From assembly GCA_946480965.1 (NCBI GenBank), contig CAMLMI010000070.1, positions 1 to 16,383 on the forward strand: 16,383 nt of DNA, read 5' to 3'. Position numbers and translations under genes: made by a program. The number at the start of each line of letters is the position of its first letter. Position 1 is the stretch's first letter. The notes beneath the pieces are model-generated. The model had not been told where the DNA came from. It did not search any database and saw nothing but the letters and a program-made list of their open reading frames with translations. The DNA comes from an uncultured Verrucomicrobiales bacterium (GTDB lineage Bacteria; Verrucomicrobiota; Verrucomicrobiae; Limisphaerales; CANJSG01). Below, piece after piece: positions 1 to 5,490 of this stretch.

Positions 1-133
1 CGCCATTGGTCGTGCTGCCGATCGCCGCGACCCCGAGATGCCCGGACTCCGATCGGGTGAAAAGAAACCCGAGCAACGCCACGCCCAGCGCCAGGACTCC
101 GCAAACAGCGAGAACAGGTTTCAACAAGCGCAT
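1..133 (-). CDS. N-terminal fragment of a membrane-anchored or secreted protein (runs off the window)
   Basis: Partial gene of 44 visible codons, with the rest beyond the left edge. The product begins MRLLKPVLAVCGVLALG and continues hydrophobic to about residue 25 (ALLGFLF), then turns polar (TRSESGH). This fits a signal peptide or single N-terminal membrane anchor with the body outside the cytoplasm. The start is chosen because the basic residues R2 and K5 directly precede the hydrophobic stretch. An AGGGA lies 8 nt before the ATG, the only Shine-Dalgarno-like motif I found at any start in the window. It lies 59 nt downstream of the SUKH-like gene on the same strand, so the two may be cotranscribed. 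Too little is visible to name a family. Confidence 0.6.
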   Translation of the reverse strand, partial: MRLLKPVLAVCGVLALGVALLGFLFTRSESGHLGVAAIGSTTNG

Positions 134-192
134 GGAGTTCGTCCCTGAATGCCGCGATGCGTTTCTTGAACGAGTCAAGGTAGCTTACGATC

Positions 193-684
193 TTACGCTC
201 GTTGATCCTCGGCATCGGCGTGATCGCAGGGATACCTGTCATCGATCACGCCATCGAGGAACTGGCCGATAGAATCGCACACGCGTATGCAGAGCGTGCT
301 GAGATCGTCGCGAACATGATTTGGAGCGTCCCAAATCTCCTCATGGTTCACATAGCTAACGGCACCGGTCCCGCCACCTATGTCGAGAACGACAAAATCA
401 CCGTTTGGCATCGCGCCCACGATAAGCCAACCCGCTCCGAAATACTCGGGCGTATCATCATGAAAGAGGCGAATCAGGCGCTCGGGCCAAAAGCTTGCGA
501 AGCCGATTTCTACCGGTTCCTTGCCGGTCACCGAATGCATCGTGAAGTGTTCGACAATCGGCTCGGGCAGGTTCTGTCGCCTCAACCAATCGATGAAGTC
601 GGCTGTTCCGGGGCCAAACTGCCCCTCCAGACCTTTTGGCAAACGCTTCAATGAAGCCTTGAACAACGGCGCATCAATTTTCAT
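193..684 (-). CDS. SUKH (SMI1/KNR4)-like domain protein
   Basis: Small acidic protein of 163 aa. The central block at residues 83-117, with GAGWLIVG, then NGDFVVLDIGGGTGAVSYV, then NHEEI, has the layout of SMI1/KNR4 (SUKH) domains: a small hydrophobic beta strand, a turn with NGD, a strand ending in a Gly-rich turn, then a tyrosine or valine strand. SUKH proteins are mostly cytoplasmic immunity proteins of polymorphic toxins or otherwise uncharacterised. The assignment comes from pattern recognition, not a search. I start at MKIDAPLF because the upstream codons give a Cys/Arg-rich, unconvincing N-terminus; in-frame ATGs at 741 and 759 are alternatives. Base composition is less GC-rich than the neighbours, suggesting accessory origin. 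No toxin gene is visible in the window; the next gene downstream encodes a membrane-anchored protein. Confidence 0.6.
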   Translation of the reverse strand: MKIDAPLFKASLKRLPKGLEGQFGPGTADFIDWLRRQNLPEPIVEHFTMHSVTGKEPVEIGFASFWPERLIRLFHDDTPEYFGAGWLIVGAMPNGDFVVLDIGGGTGAVSYVNHEEIWDAPNHVRDDLSTLCIRVCDSIGQFLDGVIDDRYPCDHADAEDQRA

Positions 685-779
685 GCAATCAAAGAAAAGG
701 AGTCTGACTCGTCCCGGGGGACAGAGTTGCGAACAGTCCATAGGCAATCCAAGGCACAATTCTCTTTCATCTGGAAAAC

Positions 780-796
780 CTTAATCCCCGCTTAAT
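780..796 (+). promoter_or_regulatory. PmrA/BasR-type response regulator box
   Basis: Two perfect direct repeats CTTAAT separated by CCCCG (five bases), so the half-sites repeat every 11 bp. This matches the published PmrA (BasR) box consensus YTTAAK-N5-YTTAAK exactly. It lies 79 nt upstream of the start codon of an OmpR/PhoB-class response regulator, which suggests autoregulation. It is in the same gap as the start of the SUKH-like gene on the other strand, so it could act on either. I see no convincing -10 element at the expected distance on the plus strand. Function is inferred. Confidence 0.55.
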
Positions 797-874
797 CTCC
801 CAAGCCCCAAGCTGCGGTGGCCGGTGACAGCTCCGGAACGGTTCCGTAGGCTGGCCCCGCATCCGACCGCCGCC

Positions 875-1525
875 ATGAGACTCCTGGTCGTCGAAGACGA
901 GCCCCGCCTCTTGCGCAACCTCGCCAAGGCCCTGCGCGAGGAGGGTTATGCCGTGGACACGGCGGAGGACGGCGATGACGGGCTCTTCAAGGCCCAGACC
1001 TACGACTACGACGCCGTCGTCTTGGACGTGATGCTGCCCAAGCGCGATGGGTGGGAGATACTGGCCAAGGTCCGCGCGCAGAAGCAGACGCCCGTGCTCA
1101 TGCTGACCGCCCGCGATGCCCACACCGACCGCGTCCGGGGCCTCGACACCGGAGCGGACGACTACCTGGTCAAACCCTTCGACCTCGCCGAGCTGTTGGC
1201 CCGTATCCGCGCGTTGATCCGCCGGTCCGCCGGTCAGGCCAAGCCGGATTTGGTGCTGGGCGACGTGGTGCTCGATACCCGGGCGAAGACCGTCCAGCGC
1301 GAGGGCCAGCCGGTGGCCTTGACCGCGCGGGAATACGCCATCCTCGAATACCTCGCGCTCCATCGCGGCGAAGTGGTCGCCCGCACCACGCTCTACGAGC
1401 ATCTGTTCGACGAGAACGACGACACGCTGTCGAACCTGGTGGACGTGCATGTCTTCAGCCTCCGCAAGAAGCTGGGCCGCGACCTGATCGCCACGCGGCG
1501 CGGGCAGGGCTACTGCATCGAATGA
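875..1525 (+). CDS. OmpR/PhoB-family DNA-binding response regulator (PmrA/QseB/CusR-like)
   Basis: Cytoplasmic transcription factor of 216 aa, the usual family length. The receiver domain (residues 1-118) has the acidic pocket E7-D8, the phosphoacceptor D51 in VVLDVMLP, T78 in MLTAR, and K100 in DYLVKPF. The winged-helix C-terminal domain (about 125-216) has the typical LTAREYAILEYLA and SNLVDVHVFSLRKKLG segments, ending in TRRGQGY. Start: the first in-frame ATG lies 51 nt upstream (824), but the receiver fold begins directly at MRLLVVEDE, so 875 is preferred; no Shine-Dalgarno is seen at either. Its partner kinase starts 208 nt downstream, with a REPIN-like repeat between. The CTTAAT tandem box upstream fits the DNA preference of the PmrA/QseB branch. 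The signal sensed cannot be read from this gene. Confidence 0.93.
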   Translation: MRLLVVEDEPRLLRNLAKALREEGYAVDTAEDGDDGLFKAQTYDYDAVVLDVMLPKRDGWEILAKVRAQKQTPVLMLTARDAHTDRVRGLDTGADDYLVKPFDLAELLARIRALIRRSAGQAKPDLVLGDVVLDTRAKTVQREGQPVALTAREYAILEYLALHRGEVVARTTLYEHLFDENDDTLSNLVDVHVFSLRKKLGRDLIATRRGQGYCIE

Positions 1526-1570
1526 AACGGGAACGCCCCATTCAAAAATCCTGCGAAGACCACGCTTTCC

Positions 1571-1727
1571 CGATGGTAGGGCGACGGCTCCCGCCGAGCC
1601 GCCTTGGGGCGAATGAACGATCCAATGCCGCTGCTCTGGCATCTCCCAGCGGTTCCGGAGTCGCCAGTGGAGAGTTTCAGTCGGCCGTGAATCCTCCGGC
1701 TCGGCCGGAGCCGTCGCCCTACCATCG
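1571..1727. repeat. REPIN-like inverted pair of REP sequences
   Basis: Two 31-bp arms, 1571-1601 and 1697-1727, are inverted copies of each other with 30 of 31 positions matching. Each arm carries GTAG (1576-1579; as CTAC at 1719-1722) next to an internal hairpin with stem GGCTC/GAGCC and a 5-nt loop (1586-1600 and 1698-1712). A GTAG/GGAG foot followed by a bulged hairpin is the hallmark of REP elements mobilised by RAYT transposases, and two inverted REPs form a REPIN. The 95-bp middle has no ORF but contains a small ATGCC/GGCAT stem. The element fills most of the 208-nt gap between the response regulator and its kinase. A short MITE is the alternative reading. No transposase is present in the window. 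Confidence 0.75.
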
Positions 1728-1733
1728 CGCGCC

Positions 1734-3305
1734 ATGATCTTCCCGCGCTCCATCCGTTGGCGGCTGCTGGCGTGGCTGGCGTTCCTGCTCGTGCTGCTGC
1801 TGGCGGGCTTCGGAGTCACCGCCTACCAGCTCCAGAAGAAAAGCCGTCTCCAGCAGATCGACGACGAGTTGGAGAAGCGCGTGGCGGCGTTGACCGCCGA
1901 CGTCAGCGGCATCGTCCAGATGTCGCGCCGCTTCGAGGAGGGACCGGGCCGCATGTCCGAGGGAGGACCGCAGAGAGCGGAACCCGGGAACCGCCCTCCG
2001 CTCCGCGAACCGCCGCCAGATGGGGGCGGCGAGGGCTTCGGCGGCGGACCGCCCCGGGGCGGCTTCCGGAAGGATCTGCGCATCGACCTGCGCGGGCCGG
2101 GCCGACCGCCGTGGGACGATCCCGAGAGTCGTCCGCTGGAGCTGACCGCCCAGACGCTCGGCCTCTTCGACCAAGCGGACACGAACGCCTTCTACTTTGC
2201 GGCCTGGGGACGGAGCGGCCGCTTAATGAAGGCCTCGGCCAACGCCCCCGGCGACATCGCCTATCCGGCCGCGCCGCGCACCGAGCTCGGGTTGCGCGTG
2301 CAACAGCGCGGCGACTTCCGCGAGATGGCGCGCTTCACCGAGATCGGCGAATGCGTGCTGGCCGGGCGCAACATCGGGCCCGATCTCGCCGCGATGGACC
2401 GCTTCGCCGGATGGCTCGTCCTGGCGGGCGGAGCCGTGCTGGCCTTCGGCCTCGGCGGCGCGTGGTGGGTGGCCGCCGGGGCGTTGCGGCCGGTGGAGAA
2501 CATCGGCGCCACGGCCAAGCGCATTTCCGAGGGCAACCTTTCCGAACGCATCGATCTCGAGGAAACCGAGGGCGAACTCGGCCGTCTCGCCGGAGTGCTG
2601 AACGCCACCTTCGCCCGATTGGAAACCGCCTTTGCCCAGCAGCGGCAGTTCACCGCCGACGCCTCGCACGAACTCCGCACGCCGCTCGCCATCCTGATCT
2701 CCGAGACCCAGACCGCGTTGGCCCGGCCGCGCTCCGCCGAGGACTACCGCGAGACGGTCGAAGCCTGCCTCGAAGCCGCGCAGCAGATGCGGCGTTTGAC
2801 GGAGTCGCTGCTCCAGCTCGCGCGCTTCGACGCCGGGCAGGAACCGATGCAGCGCGAGCCCCTCGACCTGGCCGATCTCGCCCGCACCTGCGCCGACCGC
2901 ATCCGCCCAATCGCCGTCGAACACGGTCTGAGTCTGACCTGCGAGCTCGCCGCCGCGCCGACCTCCGGAGATTCCGACCGGCTGGTGCAGGTGATCAACA
3001 ACCTCCTGAGCAACGCCATCCACCACAACCGGCCGACCGGCACGATCCGCGTCGTCACCCGCACGGAAGGCATGCAGGCCGTTTTCGCCGTGGAAGACAC
3101 GGGCCACGGCATCCCTGCGGAGGACCTGCCCCATCTGTTCAAACGCTTCTACCGTGCCGACAAGGCCCGCCGCCGCACCGAAGGCCGCAACGGCCTCGGC
3201 CTCGCCATCAGCCGTGCGATCGTCGAAGCCCACGGCGGCACGCTCACGGCGTCCAGTGAACCGGGGAAAGGAAGCATCTTCACGGCGCGTCTTCCGCAGG
3301 TGTGA
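1734..3305 (+). CDS. Membrane-bound sensor histidine kinase
   Basis: 523 aa, HisKA/HATPase_c kinase that would phosphorylate the response regulator encoded just upstream. TM1 is about residues 10-30 and TM2 about 225-248, leaving a periplasmic sensor of about 195 residues. HAMP follows (about 249-300). The H-box is FTADASHELRTPLA with phosphorylated H312. The N-box is INNLLSNAIHHN (421-432), G1 is DTGHGIP (455-461), the F-box is near F468-F472, and G2 is GLGLAIS (487-493). Periplasmic residues about 68-130 are strikingly rich in Gly, Pro and Arg, with low complexity, unlike usual PmrB/QseC sensors. The start is the ATG directly before MIFPRSIRWRLL; no Shine-Dalgarno is seen. Translation may be separate from the regulator because a REPIN-like element lies between them. 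The ligand is unknown. Confidence 0.93.
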   Translation: MIFPRSIRWRLLAWLAFLLVLLLAGFGVTAYQLQKKSRLQQIDDELEKRVAALTADVSGIVQMSRRFEEGPGRMSEGGPQRAEPGNRPPLREPPPDGGGEGFGGGPPRGGFRKDLRIDLRGPGRPPWDDPESRPLELTAQTLGLFDQADTNAFYFAAWGRSGRLMKASANAPGDIAYPAAPRTELGLRVQQRGDFREMARFTEIGECVLAGRNIGPDLAAMDRFAGWLVLAGGAVLAFGLGGAWWVAAGALRPVENIGATAKRISEGNLSERIDLEETEGELGRLAGVLNATFARLETAFAQQRQFTADASHELRTPLAILISETQTALARPRSAEDYRETVEACLEAAQQMRRLTESLLQLARFDAGQEPMQREPLDLADLARTCADRIRPIAVEHGLSLTCELAAAPTSGDSDRLVQVINNLLSNAIHHNRPTGTIRVVTRTEGMQAVFAVEDTGHGIPAEDLPHLFKRFYRADKARRRTEGRNGLGLAISRAIVEAHGGTLTASSEPGKGSIFTARLPQV

Positions 3306-3327
3306 CCCACCCCGCCCGGGGAGAGGG
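3306..3327. terminator. Weak GC-rich hairpin between convergent kinase gene and ssrA
   Basis: CCC-A-CCCC, loop GCCC, GGGG-AGA-GGG forms a short GC stem immediately after the kinase stop codon and 22 nt past the tmRNA 3' end. No clear T-tract follows on either strand, so intrinsic termination is only a possibility. Confidence 0.3.
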
Positions 3328-3349
3328 CTTGCGCCAAGAGGGCAGAAAG

Positions 3350-3705
3350 TGGTGGAGGCGGCGGGAGTTGAACCCGCGTCCCTGACAAAATAACCAGCCG
3401 CGACTACATGCTTAGTCGAACAAGGGTTGTCGGCTTCTGGATGACGGTCCGACGCGAATCCAGTCGCTTAGCCAGCATGTCGAATCTCGGCGAACCATTA
3501 CGCGCTGTCTCCGCGTCCGCCCAGCCTGCTAAAGGCGTTCGATTCCCCTAGCAGGCGTTGAGGATCGAACGTCACGGCACTTTAGGCCGCGAGAGCCAAC
3601 TCTTCGTTAGCAGTTATGTTTTGGTCCGATTGTTAACGGGGCCAACGAACCGTCCCCGGCATGCCGCCTCTGGCGCATCCATCAGGTCGAAACCAGTGCG
3701 CCCCC
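3350..3705 (-). ncRNA. ssrA: tmRNA (SsrA RNA)
   Basis: One-piece transfer-messenger RNA of about 356 nt that rescues stalled ribosomes with SmpB and tags the truncated protein for proteolysis. The 3' end (3350) encodes CCA. The T-arm is GCGGG-UUCAACU-CCCGC, and the acceptor strand CGCCUCC pairs with the 5' end GGGGGCG (one G-U), fixing the 5' end at 3705. Near the 5' end is the conserved CUGGUUUCGAC. The tag frame starts at GCU (3611) and reads ANEELALAA followed by UAA (3582-3584). The resume codon is preceded by UAACU, resembling E. coli UAGUC with the conserved A at -4. The encoded peptide ends in the LAA degron recognised by ClpXP. It reads towards the convergent kinase gene. Pseudoknots were not folded. 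Confidence 0.95.
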
Positions 3706-3721
3706 ACGAAGCAACGCAGGG

Positions 3722-3750
3722 ACTATTGGTGCGAAGGAACCGCAGGTCAA
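3722..3750 (-). promoter_or_regulatory. Probable sigma-70-type promoter of ssrA
   Basis: On the minus strand, TTGACC (3750-3745) and AATAGT (3727-3722) are separated by exactly 17 bp, and the mature tmRNA 5' end lies 16 nt further on. The -35 element overlaps the TGA stop codon (3749-3747) of the upstream MFS gene. The -10 element matches TATAAT at 4 of 6 positions. Not tested experimentally. Confidence 0.5.
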
Positions 3751-5309
3751 GGGAGCGGACGTGAATCCGGGCCTGACTCCGCCTTCCCGCGCGGCTTCTT
3801 CTCCGGCTCGGACGGCGGGCGGTCGCGGTCGAAGGTCTTCTTCAGCAGGTCCACGCTGCCTTCGGCCAGTTCCTCGCCCACTTCGTAGAGGTCGCCGGTC
3901 TGGCGCTTGAGCAGGCGGATCTTCTCGTTGGCGAAGCGCGTGAGGGCGCGGGGCGCGACGACGAGGCCGGCGACGGAGGCGAGGCCGAGCAGGGGATTGA
4001 ACTCCCGCATCCCGCGCATCTGCTTGAAGAGCTCGCGCATGGGCCGCTCGTCCGATTCCTTCACCAGCTGCAGGAGGTGCGTGGCGAAGAGGCAGCCGAT
4101 GAGCGAGAGGCAGAAGACCACGTGGTAGCCCTGGATTTCCTGGCCCAGCAGGGAGCCGATGCGTTCGGGCAACACGCGCAGCAGCACGCCGCCCACGAGC
4201 GGGCCCGCCGCCGTCAGCAAACTGGTGAAGGCGAGGAAGACGGAGATGTAGTGCGCCTGGCTGCCGGAGGGCACGAGCTTGATCATGAGCGCGAACTGGC
4301 AGAGCTGGAACCCGGCGGTCATGAAGCCGACGATGAAGTAGTTCGCGTAGATGTGGAGGTAGCGGCCGGGGCCGGTGGAGATCCAGCAGCCGAGCGCCAC
4401 CGTGGCCCAGAGGAAGGCGCAGGCCAGCATCACCGGCTTGTTGCCGAAGCGGTCCGTGAGCCCGCCCCAGCTCTTCAGCGAGACGATGCCGCCGAGGGAC
4501 GCCAGCGTGGTCAGGACGGTCAGGTCGCCCATCGTCATCGGCAGCACCTTCAGGACATACATGCTGTAGAAGGGGGAGCCCAGGTTGAGGAAGAAGCCCC
4601 ACGCTCCGACGAAGAGGAGGAGCCAGAGGTAGTTCCGGTTGCGGAAGACTTCCAGGTAGTCGGCCAGGGTGTCCTTGCGCGGGACGAAGGCCATGACCTG
4701 CGGGGGAAATTTCATCCGCAGCAGGAAGAACAACCCCGTCAACCGCGCGAGCGACGCGGCCGCGAAGATCGCGCCGAAGACCGCGAGCGAACTGGAGAAG
4801 CGTTCGGCGATCTGCCCCGCCGCCAGCACCACCAGCAGCGTCCAGAAGCCGTAGATCAGGTTCCTCGCGCCGAAGTAGCGCCCGCGGATGTGCAGCGGCA
4901 CCAGTTCCGACATGGAGGCGGACCACGCGACGGCGCAGACGCTGTTGGCCATGGCGGAGATGAAGACGATCATCCCGAAGACCCAGTGCTTGTGCTCTCC
5001 GAGCATCGGCAGCAGCCAGACGAAGGCCCAGGGCAGCGCGTTGACCACGAAGCCCCAGACCATGATCCGGTGAAGCGACATCCTGCGCTGGAGCAGGAAG
5101 GTGATCGGTGTCTGGAGCGCGTTGCAGATGAAGGGAATCGCCGCCAGCAGGCCGATGGCGCTGGAGCTCCAGTTCAGCGCCTTGATGGCGAAGCCGACGG
5201 CGAACGGGAACTGCGTCAGCGTCAGGTTCAGCATCGGGACGCTGAAGCACGCCTCAACCGTGGCGTATTTCAGCGACAACAGCAGCTCGCGTTTGCGGAG
5301 AGGATTCAT
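3747..5309 (-). CDS. MFS transporter with long charged C-terminal tail
   Basis: 520 aa inner-membrane protein with about 12 hydrophobic segments. Major facilitator features: LHIRGRYFGARN (139-150) in the loop of the N-terminal half, and a motif-A-like GGLTDRFGNKPVML (282-295) between halves. The substrate cannot be deduced. The last ~105 residues (about 415-520) are a charged, partly amphipathic cytoplasmic tail, FKQMRGM...EKIRLLKRQTGDLYEVGEELAEGS, ending in Pro/Lys/Glu-rich sequence; this is longer than in simple 12-TM carriers. The frame stays open far upstream, but that part is Arg/Ser-rich and antisense to ppk1. MNPLRKREL is therefore the start, followed at once by the first membrane segment. 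No Shine-Dalgarno is seen. It is divergent from ppk1, and its stop codon overlaps the predicted ssrA promoter. Confidence 0.88.
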   Translation of the reverse strand: MNPLRKRELLLSLKYATVEACFSVPMLNLTLTQFPFAVGFAIKALNWSSSAIGLLAAIPFICNALQTPITFLLQRRMSLHRIMVWGFVVNALPWAFVWLLPMLGEHKHWVFGMIVFISAMANSVCAVAWSASMSELVPLHIRGRYFGARNLIYGFWTLLVVLAAGQIAERFSSSLAVFGAIFAAASLARLTGLFFLLRMKFPPQVMAFVPRKDTLADYLEVFRNRNYLWLLLFVGAWGFFLNLGSPFYSMYVLKVLPMTMGDLTVLTTLASLGGIVSLKSWGGLTDRFGNKPVMLACAFLWATVALGCWISTGPGRYLHIYANYFIVGFMTAGFQLCQFALMIKLVPSGSQAHYISVFLAFTSLLTAAGPLVGGVLLRVLPERIGSLLGQEIQGYHVVFCLSLIGCLFATHLLQLVKESDERPMRELFKQMRGMREFNPLLGLASVAGLVVAPRALTRFANEKIRLLKRQTGDLYEVGEELAEGSVDLLKKTFDRDRPPSEPEKKPRGKAESGPDSRPLP

Positions 5310-5433
5310 CGAACCGGGGGACGGCCGGCCAGCGGGCCGGACCAATTGGACGATGAAACCGGCGGTTGCCCCGGTCAAGGGAGGCGACATCGGCAGCTCC
5401 GGACGGCGCCCGTTTCCGCAACGTCTCCGTTTC

Positions 5434-5449
5434 GTCACCGAAATGTGAC
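5434..5449. promoter_or_regulatory. Inverted repeat upstream of ppk1 (possible operator)
   Basis: GTCAC-CGAAAT-GTGAC is a 5-bp perfect inverted repeat with a 6-bp spacer. It ends 41 nt before the ppk1 ATG in the 181-nt region divergent from the MFS gene. It has the geometry of a dimer-binding site but matches no consensus I can name; such short palindromes also occur by chance. Confidence 0.25.
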
Positions 5450-5490
5450 TCGCGCACCTTGATCGGGCGGCACTACCGTCGCCCCCGCCT

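Noticed and set aside
202..654. 150-codon plus-strand frame opposite the SUKH-like gene
   Set aside because: It lies antisense to a frame with better domain resemblance and has no recognisable features.
3154..3393. Small plus-strand ORF ending in AGVEPASLTK
   Set aside because: Artefact of reading the antisense of the tmRNA T-arm; a common false gene call.
4077..5462. 461-codon plus-strand frame opposite the MFS gene, rich in Glu, Gln, Arg and Asp
   Set aside because: Typical antisense shadow of a GC-rich membrane protein gene; composition is implausible and there is no domain.
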